From Streptomyces sp. NBC_00358 (GTDB lineage Bacteria; Actinomycetota; Actinomycetes; Streptomycetales; Streptomycetaceae), in NCBI RefSeq assembly GCF_036099295.1, contig NZ_CP107976.1:7006001-7070000 (forward strand): a stretch of 64,000 nucleotides of DNA, given 5' to 3'. Positions 43,326 to 51,804 of this stretch are shown here, in pieces. The notes under the pieces are model-generated. The model saw only the letters and a list, made by a program, of their open reading frames with translations. It ran no database searches and was not told where the DNA came from. A program made the translations under genes and the position numbers. Position 1 is the stretch's first letter, and each line of letters begins with the position of its first letter.

Positions 43326-44164
43326 ACAACGACTCGCTGGTCCTGCGGATCGGCGGCCGGCCCGTCGGCCGGTACGTCACCCGGCCCGCACTGCCGGACC
43401 GGCTGTCCCCGCGTCCGTACCTGCACCCGGTCACCACCCTGGCGGGCACGGCCGTCACCGAGCTCAGCCCGGCCGACCACGCACACCACCTCGGCGTCGG
43501 TGTAGCCGTACCCGACGTCGAGGGGCACAACTTCTGGGGCGGGCGCACCTACGTCCGCGACCAGGGGCCGACCGAGCTCGACAACCACGGCGCCCAGCGG
43601 CACTCCGCGTTCCAGCTCTGCGACCCGGACGGCTTCGTGGAGGAACTGCGCTGGATGGCCGCGGGCAACGAGCTGCTGCGGGAACGCCGTACGGTCGCGG
43701 CCGTCGGACTCACCGACTCCGCCTGGGCGCTGGACTTCACCTTCTCGCTCACCAACGTCACCGCGGGCGGGCTCTCGTTCGGCAGCCCGGCCACCAACGG
43801 CCGGCCGGGCGCGGCGTACGGCGGCTTCTTCTGGCGGGCCCGCAAGGAACCGGACGCCCCCCGCGTGTTCACCGCCGACGCCGAGGGCGAGGAGGCGGTC
43901 CACGCGACCACCGCCGACTGGCTCGCCCTCGCGGGCGCCGGCTGGACGCTCGTCCTCGCCGGGGCCACCGCCGCGACGCGCCGGGACCCGTGGTTCGTGC
44001 GCACCGCCCAGTACCCGGGCGTCGGTTCCTCCCTCGCCCACGACAAGCGGCTCATCGTAGAGGCGGGGGACACGCTCGTACGCCGGGTGGTCACCGTCGT
44101 CGCCGACGGAACCCTGGACCGGAGCGGGGCCGCGGCGCTGGTCCGCAAGGCGGTGAGCCCCTGA
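43322..44164 (+). CDS. PmoA-like (DUF6807) protein
   Basis: The 280-residue protein has the DUF6807/PmoA pattern: RPYLHPVTTLAGTAVTELSPADHAHHLGVGVAVPDVEGHNFWGGRTYVRDQG with conserved His residues, then beta-rich sequence. Related genes sit beside Gfo/Idh oxidoreductases in carbohydrate operons of soil bacteria; the name PmoA is historical and does not mean methane monooxygenase. It overlaps both neighbours. The activity is unknown. Confidence 0.78.
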   Translation: MNNDSLVLRIGGRPVGRYVTRPALPDRLSPRPYLHPVTTLAGTAVTELSPADHAHHLGVGVAVPDVEGHNFWGGRTYVRDQGPTELDNHGAQRHSAFQLCDPDGFVEELRWMAAGNELLRERRTVAAVGLTDSAWALDFTFSLTNVTAGGLSFGSPATNGRPGAAYGGFFWRARKEPDAPRVFTADAEGEEAVHATTADWLALAGAGWTLVLAGATAATRRDPWFVRTAQYPGVGSSLAHDKRLIVEAGDTLVRRVVTVVADGTLDRSGAAALVRKAVSP

Positions 44165-45729
44165 TGGCCCTGCCCTCCGCCGACCTCGGTGACGGCACGT
44201 ACCGCAACCCGGTCCTCGACGCCGACTGGTCCGACCCCGATCTGCTGTGCGTGGGCGACGACTTCTACCTCACCGCCTCCAGCTTCGGCCGCGCCCCCGG
44301 GCTGCCCCTGCTGCACTCCCGGGACCTGGTCAACTGGACGCTCGTCGGACACGCCCTCCAACGCCTCGACCCGGCGAGGGAGTTCAGGACTCCTCGACCC
44401 GACTGCGGGGTGTGGGCACCCGCGTTGCGCCACCACGACGACCGCTTCTGGATCTTCTGGGGCGACCCCGACCACGGCATCTTCCAGGTCAACGCCCCCG
44501 GGATCAGGGGACCTTGGACCCGACCGCATCCGGTCAAGGAGGGCAAGGGACTCATCGACCCCTGCCCGCTGTGGGACGAGGAGAGCGGCGAGGCGTATCT
44601 CGTGCACGCCTGGGCCAAGTCCCGCTCCGGCGTGAGGAACCGGCTCACCGGACACCGGATGCGGCCCGACGGCACCGGTGTGCTCGACGAGGGGAAGGTG
44701 ATCGTCGACGCCGATCTGATTCCCGGCTGGTTCACCCTCGAAGGACCCAAGGCCTACCGGCACGACGGCTGGTTCTGGATCTTCGCGCCCGCCGGGGGAG
44801 TCGAGACCGGCTGGCAGGGCGCCTTCCGCTCGCGCGGCTTCTTCGGGCCCTACGAGGAGCGGGTGGTGCTGGAACAGGGGAACACCCCGGTCAACGGCCC
44901 GCACCAGGGCGGCTGGGTGCGCACGGCGGCCGGCGAGGACTGGTTCGCGCACTTCCAGCAGCGCGGGCCCTACGGCCGGGTGGTCCATCTCCAGCCGATG
45001 CGGTGGGGGGCGGACGGCTGGCCCGTGCTCGGTGACCGGGGCTCCCCCGTCGCCGTACACCGGAAGCCGAAGCTGCCGGCCCAGCCGCCGTCCGCGCCCG
45101 CCACCGACGACGACTTCCCCGGCGGCCGTTTCGCGCGTCAGTGGCAGTGGACCGCCAACCCCCAGGAGGGCTGGGCCACCCAGCACTCCGGCGACGGACT
45201 CCGGCTGAGCTGTGTCCGGACGGCGGACGCGCACGACCTGCGCCGACTGCCCCACGTGCTCACCCAGCGGATGCCGGGCGCCGCCGCCACCGTCCAGGTC
45301 GACCTGAGCCTCGACAGCGAGGAGCCCGGAGCGCGGGCGGGGCTCGTGGTGCTCGGTGACGCGTACGGCTGGATCGGGCTCCAGCGACAGCCCGACGGAT
45401 CGGTCCGGCTCGTGCACCGGTTCGCCGAGCGGGCCACCGGGGAGTCGTCCGACACGCGTTCCGGGCCGTGCCGGGGTGAGCGTGACGCCGCACCCGCGCG
45501 GCCCGCGCCCGAGGGCCGGGCCCGGCTGTGGACCGAGATCGGCGCGGGCGGCCGCTGCCGCTTCTCCTACGACGTCGGTGGCGGCCGGCAGTCCTCGGGG
45601 CAGGTCTTCGCCGCCACCCCCTGGCGCTGGGTCGGCGCCCTGCTCGGCCTCTTCGCGCTCGCCCCGGCCGGCAGGGGACACGCCGGCGCCGCCTCGTTCA
45701 CGCGATTTCGTGTCACTCCGACCCTCTGA
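44164..45729 (+). CDS. glycoside hydrolase family 43
   Basis: The 521-residue protein has the five-bladed GH43 catalytic domain: YRNPVLDADWSDPDLLCVGDDFYLTASSF (catalytic base Asp in the DPD motif), LIDPCPLWDEESGEAYLVHAW, and LEGPKAYRHDGWFWIFAPAGG (catalytic acid Glu), followed by a beta-sandwich C-terminal domain (about residues 320-520). This is the layout of beta-xylosidase/alpha-L-arabinofuranosidase members. No signal peptide is present, so it cleaves imported oligosaccharides in the cytosol. A 1-bp stop/start overlap couples it to the PmoA-like gene. Confidence 0.9.
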   Translation: MALPSADLGDGTYRNPVLDADWSDPDLLCVGDDFYLTASSFGRAPGLPLLHSRDLVNWTLVGHALQRLDPAREFRTPRPDCGVWAPALRHHDDRFWIFWGDPDHGIFQVNAPGIRGPWTRPHPVKEGKGLIDPCPLWDEESGEAYLVHAWAKSRSGVRNRLTGHRMRPDGTGVLDEGKVIVDADLIPGWFTLEGPKAYRHDGWFWIFAPAGGVETGWQGAFRSRGFFGPYEERVVLEQGNTPVNGPHQGGWVRTAAGEDWFAHFQQRGPYGRVVHLQPMRWGADGWPVLGDRGSPVAVHRKPKLPAQPPSAPATDDDFPGGRFARQWQWTANPQEGWATQHSGDGLRLSCVRTADAHDLRRLPHVLTQRMPGAAATVQVDLSLDSEEPGARAGLVVLGDAYGWIGLQRQPDGSVRLVHRFAERATGESSDTRSGPCRGERDAAPARPAPEGRARLWTEIGAGGRCRFSYDVGGGRQSSGQVFAATPWRWVGALLGLFALAPAGRGHAGAASFTRFRVTPTL

Positions 45730-45782
45730 GGGTCACTTCCCGCCGTTCGTCCGCCTGTTGGGAGCCGAAATGACGCACCTCC

Positions 45783-45798
45783 GTAGCAAGCGCTTGCC
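45783..45798. promoter_or_regulatory. LacI-type operator before the binding-protein gene
   Basis: GCAAGCGCTTGC (45786-45797) is a perfect 12-bp palindrome within CGTAGCAAGCGCTTGCC, sharing CGTAGCAAGCGCTT with the site at 40170. It is about 110 bp before the start of the binding-protein gene. Confidence 0.65.
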
Positions 45799-45907
45799 GG
45801 ATGTGGAGGGAAGGGCGCGCCCCTTCCGGAAGCAGCCGGGTGCCGATCTCCGAGAACACCGCACCGACCCCACCACCCCGTTGGATCCAGAAGAAGAGAG
45901 CCGACCC

Positions 45908-47305
45908 GTGAAGAGAAGCCCACTCAGGAGCAGCCCACTCGGCACCGGTGCACCGCGGACCGGTGCGCCGAAGACCGGCATCCGTGGCGGCAGGCGCGTC
46001 GCCGTGGCCGTCGCCCTCGGTTCCGTGCTCGCGCTGACCGCCACCGCCTGTGGTGACAACGGCAGCGGCAGCGCGGGGGACAAGGGCACCGAGGGTTCCG
46101 GCAAGGGCGAGATCACCTTCTGGGACAACAACGGCGGTGTCCGCACCGACATCTGGAAGCAGATCATCGCCGACTTCGAGAAGAAGTACCCGGACATCAA
46201 GGTCAAGTACGTCGGCATCCCGGCGGCCAGTGCCCAGTCGAAGTACGACACCGCCATCCAGGGCGGTGGCCTGCCCGACGTCGGAGGCGTGGGCACCGCG
46301 ATGCTCGCCGAGGTCGCCGTCCAGGGAGCGCTGGAGCCGCTGGACAGCCGGATCGAGAAGAGCGCGCTGAACGGGAAGCTGAGCCAGAACCTGCTGGACG
46401 TCAGCCGGGCCGCGGGCGGCGGAGACACGCTGTACCAGGTGCCGACCTCCGCCAACAACGGCACGCTCTGGTACCGCACCGACCTGTTCAAGGCGGCGGG
46501 CCTGGACGCGCCGACCTCCTGGTCGAAGTTCTACGACGCGGCCGCGAAGCTCACCGACAAGGGCAGGAACAAGTTCGGCTTCACCATCCGCGGGGGAGAG
46601 GGCTCCATCGCCCCGGCACTGGACGCGGCGTACGGCCAGAGCGGCATCACCTCCTTCTGGAACGGCGACAAGACCACGGTCAACGACCCGAAGAACGTGG
46701 CGGCCCTCGCGAAGTACGTCGCGCTGTACAAGAAGGTCACCCCGTCCGCCGACGTCAACAACGACTTCACCAAGATGGTCGCGCAGTGGGACAGCGGCAC
46801 CATCGGCATGCTGAGCCACAACCTCGGCTCCTACCAGGACCACTTGAAGGCGCTGGGCGCCGGCAAGTTCCGCGGCGTCCCGAACCCCACGCTGGACGAC
46901 GGTACGCGCGTACAGGTCTCCAACCCGGTCGACGGGCTGAGCCTGTTCAAGTCCGGCAAGAACAAGGCGGCCGCCTGGAAGTTCATCGAGTTCGCCGTCT
47001 CGGCCGCGGAGAACTCCAAGTTCAACGAGTCCGCGGGCCAGGTACCGGCGAACACCGACGCCGCGAAGGACGCGTGGATCCAGCAGGCCGAGCCGACCAG
47101 GCTCGCCGCCGAGGCGCTGAACGGCACCGGCACCAAGATCGTGCAACTGCCGTACTACCTGCCCGACTGGAACACCGTCTCCAAGGCCGACAACGAGCCG
47201 AACTTCCAGAAGGTGCTGCTCGGCAGGATGAGCGCGAAGGACTTCCTGGACACGCTGGCCGACCAGTTGAACAAGGCCCAGGCGGACTGGAAGGCCCACC
47301 ACTAG
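45908..47305 (+). CDS. sugar-binding lipoprotein of ABC importer
   Basis: The 465-residue protein starts at a GTG after AGAAGAAGAGAG, has a basic lead (GIRGGRR), a lipobox ending in TATAC (Cys48) and a class-1 binding fold (KGEITFWDNNGGVRTDIWKQIIADFEKKYPDIKVKYVGIP, MVAQWDSGTIGMLSHNLGSY, KNKAAAWKFIEFAVS). It heads the run of secreted pectin enzymes and shares an operator with the permease operon, so it likely captures oligosaccharides for those permeases. An ATG at 45770 in frame has no lipoprotein sense. Confidence 0.9.
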   Translation: MKRSPLRSSPLGTGAPRTGAPKTGIRGGRRVAVAVALGSVLALTATACGDNGSGSAGDKGTEGSGKGEITFWDNNGGVRTDIWKQIIADFEKKYPDIKVKYVGIPAASAQSKYDTAIQGGGLPDVGGVGTAMLAEVAVQGALEPLDSRIEKSALNGKLSQNLLDVSRAAGGGDTLYQVPTSANNGTLWYRTDLFKAAGLDAPTSWSKFYDAAAKLTDKGRNKFGFTIRGGEGSIAPALDAAYGQSGITSFWNGDKTTVNDPKNVAALAKYVALYKKVTPSADVNNDFTKMVAQWDSGTIGMLSHNLGSYQDHLKALGAGKFRGVPNPTLDDGTRVQVSNPVDGLSLFKSGKNKAAAWKFIEFAVSAAENSKFNESAGQVPANTDAAKDAWIQQAEPTRLAAEALNGTGTKIVQLPYYLPDWNTVSKADNEPNFQKVLLGRMSAKDFLDTLADQLNKAQADWKAHH

Positions 47306-47427
47306 TCCGGCGCGCCCGCCGTGGCCGGCCGCGGCCGGCCACGGCGCGCGCCCCCGCACCGCTGTCGAAGCCTCCGTCGACCTCTATGGAACCTCCGTTG
47401 AAACCCTCTGTCGAAAGGCACACGCCC

Positions 47428-48222
47428 GTGTCCCTCACGCGCAGACAGGTCACCTCGGCGGCCGTGGCCGCCTTACCCCTCGCCGTCGCCGCGGCGGCAC
47501 CCGCCTCGGCGCGCCCGCACCGCCGGCCGCGCACCCTCCACATCGCCGGTGATTCCACCGCCGCCCAGAAGTACGCCGACGCCGCGCCCGAGACCGGGTG
47601 GGGCATGGCCCTGCCGTTCTTCCTCCACGAGGACATCGTGGTCGCCAACCACGCGGTGAACGGCCGTAGTTCGAAGAGCTTCATCGACGAGGGCCGCCTC
47701 GCGGCGATCCTCGACGTGATCCGGCCCGGCGACCTCCTGCTCGTCCAGTTCGGGCACAACGACGAGAAGACCGCAGACCCGACGCGCTACACCGAGCCGT
47801 GGACGACGTTCCAGGACTGTCTGCGGCAGTACGTCGCGGGCGCGCGGGACCGGGGCGCCCGGCCGGTGCTCGCCACCCCGGTGGAGCGCAGGAAGTTCGA
47901 CGCGGACGGCAACGCGGTGCCGACGCACGGCGACTACCCGGCGTCGATGCGCGCGCTCGCCGCGGACGAGCACGTGGCGCTCCTCGACATCCAGGCCCGC
48001 TCGATCGCCCTGTGGCAGCGGCTCGGCGTCGAGGAGACGAAGAAGTACTTCAACTGGACCGCGACCGAACAGGACAACACCCACTTCAACCCGCCCGGTG
48101 CCATCGCCGTGGCCCGTCTCGTCGCGGCCGGACTGCTGCACCGCCGGGTGCTCTCGACCCGGGACGTACGCCGTCTCGACGCGGAGATCCCCGAGTCCTG
48201 GATCACCTGGCCCACCGCCTGA
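47428..48222 (+). CDS. secreted SGNH esterase, rhamnogalacturonan-acetylesterase-like
   Basis: The 264-residue protein has a twin-arginine-like signal (SLTRRQVTSAAVAALPLAVAAAAPASA) and SGNH blocks: IAGDSTAAQ (Ser43), VNGRSSKSF (Gly), LLVQFGHND (Asn) and DNTHFNPPGA (Asp/His). The IAGDSTA and GHND forms are those of rhamnogalacturonan acetylesterases, which remove acetyl groups from the pectin backbone. It lies between the binding-protein and pectate lyase genes, which supports this role. GTG at 47428 is the chosen start (AAGG 9 nt upstream). Confidence 0.86.
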   Translation: MSLTRRQVTSAAVAALPLAVAAAAPASARPHRRPRTLHIAGDSTAAQKYADAAPETGWGMALPFFLHEDIVVANHAVNGRSSKSFIDEGRLAAILDVIRPGDLLLVQFGHNDEKTADPTRYTEPWTTFQDCLRQYVAGARDRGARPVLATPVERRKFDADGNAVPTHGDYPASMRALAADEHVALLDIQARSIALWQRLGVEETKKYFNWTATEQDNTHFNPPGAIAVARLVAAGLLHRRVLSTRDVRRLDAEIPESWITWPTA

Positions 48223-48251
48223 ACACCTGAGCCGAAAGAGGGAGCCGCACC

Positions 48252-49580
48252 ATGAGCACACAGAAATGGCATGAGCACGTCACAGAGTGGAGCGCGATCA
48301 CCGCGCGCAGAGCGGCCGTCCTGATCGGCTGCACCGCCCTGGTGCTCGCCGTCACCGGCACCACCGCCGGGGCCGGGCCCCGCGAGCTCGGCCGGCAGAC
48401 GCTCGCAGCGAACGACGGCTGGGCGTCCGCGGGGACCGGTACCACCGGCGGTTCGGCCGCGGCGGCCGCGCAGGTCAGCACGGTCACCACCTGGGCGGAG
48501 TTCAAGGCCGCACTCGCCGCCGGCGGCACCGCGCCGAAGATCATCAAGGTCAGGGGCACGATCGACGCCAACGCCGAGGGGTGCGACTCCTTCGCGGCGC
48601 CCGGCTACGACTTCGCCCGGTACCTCGCCGACTACGACCCCGCCGTGTGGGGCTACGACCAGGTCGTCAGCGGTGAGCAGGAGGATCTGCGCGCCGCCTC
48701 GGCGGCCAACCAGGACACCGCCATCAAGGCGTACGTCCCCGCCAACACCACCATCGTCGGCATCGGCCGCAACGCGGGCTTCAAGGGCGCGAGCCTCCAG
48801 ATCAAGGCCGTCGACAACGTCATCGTCCGCAACCTCTCCTTCGAGAGCCCCCTCGACTGCTTCCCGCAGTGGGACCCCACCGACGGCGACACCGGAAACT
48901 GGAACTCCGAGTACGACAGCGCGGTCATCTACGGAGCCACGCACGTCTGGCTCGACCACAACACGTTCACCGACGGCGCCCACCCGGACAGCTCGCTGCC
49001 GACGTACTACGGCCGGATCTACGAACAGCACGACGGCGAACTGGACATCGTCAAGGGCGCCGACTACGTGACCGCCTCCTGGAACATCTTCGCCGACCAC
49101 GACAAGACCATCCTGATCGGCAACAGCGACAGCGCGTCCACCGCCGCCGTGGACCGCGGCCACCTGAAGGTCACCCTCCACCACAACCTGTTCACCGGTC
49201 TCGTCGAGCGCGCCCCGCGCGTGCGCTTCGGACAAGTGGACTCCTACAACAACCACTTCGTGGCCGACTCCACGTACGGCTACAGCTACGGCATCGGCAT
49301 GGAGTCCCAACTCGTCGCCGAGCACAACGCGTTCACGCTGCCGGACTCGGTCAGCGCCGCCCTGGTCCTCAAGAAGTGGAAGGAGGCGCCGCTGACCGCC
49401 GCCGACAACTACGTCAACGGCCGCCCGACCGATCTGATCGCCGTGCACAACGCGGAGATCCCCGCCGAGACGCTCCAGTCCGGTGCCGGCTGGACACCGG
49501 CCCTGCGGACGAAGATCGACGCGCCGAGGGCCGTTCCCGGCATCGTCGACCACCGCGCGGGCGCCGGAAAGATCTGCTGA
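48252..49580 (+). CDS. secreted pectate lyase, PL1 family
   Basis: The 442-residue protein has a signal segment (AAVLIGCTALVLAVTGTTAGA) and a right-handed beta-helix of the PL1 type: WLDHNTFTDG, DGELDIVKGADYVTASWNIFADHDKTILIGNSD with Ca-binding Asp residues, and VERAPRVRFGQVDSYNN containing the catalytic RxPxxR arginine region. It would cleave de-esterified polygalacturonate by beta-elimination outside the cell. It is 2 bp from the first pectinesterase gene, so polymer de-esterification and cleavage are co-expressed. Confidence 0.92.
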   Translation: MSTQKWHEHVTEWSAITARRAAVLIGCTALVLAVTGTTAGAGPRELGRQTLAANDGWASAGTGTTGGSAAAAAQVSTVTTWAEFKAALAAGGTAPKIIKVRGTIDANAEGCDSFAAPGYDFARYLADYDPAVWGYDQVVSGEQEDLRAASAANQDTAIKAYVPANTTIVGIGRNAGFKGASLQIKAVDNVIVRNLSFESPLDCFPQWDPTDGDTGNWNSEYDSAVIYGATHVWLDHNTFTDGAHPDSSLPTYYGRIYEQHDGELDIVKGADYVTASWNIFADHDKTILIGNSDSASTAAVDRGHLKVTLHHNLFTGLVERAPRVRFGQVDSYNNHFVADSTYGYSYGIGMESQLVAEHNAFTLPDSVSAALVLKKWKEAPLTAADNYVNGRPTDLIAVHNAEIPAETLQSGAGWTPALRTKIDAPRAVPGIVDHRAGAGKIC

Positions 49581-49582
49581 CC

Positions 49583-50740
49583 ATGACCGGACACCCCGTC
49601 TCCAGAAGGGCGTTCGTCGCCGCGGGCACCGGAGCCGCACTTGCTCTCGGGCTCGCGGCGCCCGCCCGTGCCACCGGGCGCCCGTCCAATGGGCACCCGC
49701 CCTTCGGACGCCACGGTTCGCCGTCCAAGCGGCTCGACGCGAAGACGCTGTACGTCCACCCCGGCGGCCTCGGCGACCACACCACCGTGCAGGCCGCCGT
49801 GACCGCCGCGACCGGCCCCGGATACACCCTGGTCATCGCGCCCGGTGTGTACCGCGAGACGGTCTCGGTCGGAGCGGTCGACCCGGCGACCGGTCTGCCC
49901 GGCGCCGCGGGGTCCGAGATGACCTGGATCGGCGCCTCCGACGACCCGCGCGAGGTCGTCGTCGTGTACGACAACGCCAACGGCACGCCCAAGCCCGACG
50001 GTTCGGGCACCTACGGCACCACCGGATCGGCCACGACCACCGTGCGCACCGACGGGTTCACGGCCCGCTCGGTCACGTTCGCCAACGACTGGCTGCGCGC
50101 CGACCACCCGGGGATCACCGGCACCCAGGCCGTGGCGATCAAGGTGCAGGGCGACCGCTCGGCCTTCCACGGGTGCCGCTTCCTCGGCCACCAGGACACG
50201 CTGTACGCCGACTCGTTCGCCCTGGGCACCTTCGCCCGGCAGTACTACCGCGACTGCTATGTCGAGGGCGACGTGGACTTCGTCTTCGGGCGGGCGACGG
50301 CGGTCTTCGAGTACTGCCACTTCCGCACGCTGAACCGTACGGACCTCGCCGGGGCCCCGTACGGCTTCGTCTTCGCGCCGTCCACGGCCGTCGCCGATCC
50401 GCGCGGATACCTGGTCACGCGGAGCCGGATCAGCAGCGCGGCGCCGGACGCGTACTACAAGCTGGCCCGCCCCTGGGTGCCCGGTTCGGACCTCACCGCC
50501 CGCCCGATGCTGACCGTCCGCGACACCCGCCTGGACGCAGGCACCGACGCCGTAGCGCCGTACACGAACATGTCAGCCGCCTATCCGTGGCAGAGCCAGC
50601 GTTTCGCCGAGTACCGCAACACCGGACCCGGCGCGGTGATCACCGTCCCGGAGAACCGTCCCCAGCTCACCGACGAGGAGGCCCGCTCGGCGACCCGGGA
50701 GGCGTACCTCGGCGACTGGACGCCGGGGAGGGGGTGCTGA
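49583..50740 (+). CDS. secreted pectinesterase 1 (CE8)
   Basis: The 385-residue protein has a twin-arginine signal (VSRRAFVAAGTGAALALGLAAPARA) and the pectinesterase beta-helix with FLGHQDTLYAD (catalytic Asp, Gln), YVEGDVDFVFGRATAVFE (second catalytic Asp) and KLARPWVPGS (Arg). It hydrolyses methyl esters of pectin to expose pectate for the lyases. It begins 2 bp after the PL1 stop and ends 1 bp before the second pectinesterase. It shares a 63-bp identical block near its 3' end with that gene. Confidence 0.92.
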   Translation: MTGHPVSRRAFVAAGTGAALALGLAAPARATGRPSNGHPPFGRHGSPSKRLDAKTLYVHPGGLGDHTTVQAAVTAATGPGYTLVIAPGVYRETVSVGAVDPATGLPGAAGSEMTWIGASDDPREVVVVYDNANGTPKPDGSGTYGTTGSATTTVRTDGFTARSVTFANDWLRADHPGITGTQAVAIKVQGDRSAFHGCRFLGHQDTLYADSFALGTFARQYYRDCYVEGDVDFVFGRATAVFEYCHFRTLNRTDLAGAPYGFVFAPSTAVADPRGYLVTRSRISSAAPDAYYKLARPWVPGSDLTARPMLTVRDTRLDAGTDAVAPYTNMSAAYPWQSQRFAEYRNTGPGAVITVPENRPQLTDEEARSATREAYLGDWTPGRGC

Positions 50741-50741
50741 G

Positions 50742-51761
50742 ATGCGCAGGCGCACGCTCCTCGCCGGCGTGGCCGGGGGAGTCATGGCCCTCGGCGGCAC
50801 CCCGGCCGCCGCGCACGGCCGCCGTGTCCTGCACGTGTGTCCCGGTGACTCGGTCCAGGCCGCCGTGGACGCGGTGGACGGACCCGGGCAGACGATCGTC
50901 GTCCACCCGGGGACGTATCGCGAAGTGGTCGACATCCCCGCAGACAAGCGGGAGTTGACGCTGCGCGGTGCCACCCGCGACCCGCGCGACGCCGTGATCG
51001 TCTTCGACCGGGCGAACGGCACGCCGAAGCCGGACGGCTCCGGCACGTACGGGACCGCGGGCTCCGCGACGCTCACCTCGGCGGCGCCGGGACTGACCGT
51101 CCGCGGGCTCACGATCGCCAACGACTGGCTGCGGGCCGACCATCCGGAGATCACCGGCACCCAGGCGGTCGCGGCCCGCGTCACCGGCGACCGCTCGTCG
51201 TTCGCGCGGGTGCGGCTGCTCGCGCACCAGGACACGTTGTTCGCGGACACCAGCGACCTGGCCGCCTTCGACCGTCACTTCTACCGCGACTGCTACATCG
51301 AGGGCGATGTCGACTTCGTCTTCGGCCGGGCCACCGCCGTCTTCGAGCGCTGCCACTTCCACACGCTCGACCGGGACGTCTCCTTCAGGCCCGAGGGAAT
51401 GGTCTTCGCGCCGTCCACGGCCCGCGCGAACGCGTACGGCTTCCTGGCCGTCGGCGGCCGTGTCACCTCCGGCGCCGAGGACGGGGCGTACAAGATCGCC
51501 CGGCCCTGGGTCCCCTCGTACGAGACCACGGCCTGGCCCTCGCTCGTGGTCCGCGGATGCGAACTCGGGCCCGGCATCGACGCGGTGGCGCCCTACACCG
51601 ACATGCGCGCGGCCTATCCGTGGCAGTCCATGCGCTTTCGCGAGTACCGCAACACCGGACCCGGCGCGGTGATCACCGTCCCGGAGAACCGTCCCCAGCT
51701 CACGGACGCGGAGGCCGAGCAGCACACCCGTGCCGCGTATCTCGGCGACTGGCGTCCGTGA
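50742..51761 (+). CDS. secreted pectinesterase 2 (CE8)
   Basis: The 339-residue paralogue has a signal (MRRRTLLAGVAGGVMALGGTPAAA) and the same active-site blocks: LLAHQDTLFAD, YIEGDVDFVFGRATAVFE and KIARPWVPSYE. It is shorter than its neighbour by a loop near the N-terminus. Tandem copies suggest differing pH or pattern preferences, or simple dosage. The near-identical 3' block is at 51641-51703. Confidence 0.92.
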   Translation: MRRRTLLAGVAGGVMALGGTPAAAHGRRVLHVCPGDSVQAAVDAVDGPGQTIVVHPGTYREVVDIPADKRELTLRGATRDPRDAVIVFDRANGTPKPDGSGTYGTAGSATLTSAAPGLTVRGLTIANDWLRADHPEITGTQAVAARVTGDRSSFARVRLLAHQDTLFADTSDLAAFDRHFYRDCYIEGDVDFVFGRATAVFERCHFHTLDRDVSFRPEGMVFAPSTARANAYGFLAVGGRVTSGAEDGAYKIARPWVPSYETTAWPSLVVRGCELGPGIDAVAPYTDMRAAYPWQSMRFREYRNTGPGAVITVPENRPQLTDAEAEQHTRAAYLGDWRP

Positions 51762-51804
51762 TTCCCCCGTTCCACTCCCCAGCACGACGAAAGGACCGCA
51801 CTCC

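Noticed and set aside
46905..46920. Another TACGCGCGTA occurrence
   Set aside because: Lies inside the binding-protein coding sequence and lacks the GAA flank shared by the two upstream sites.
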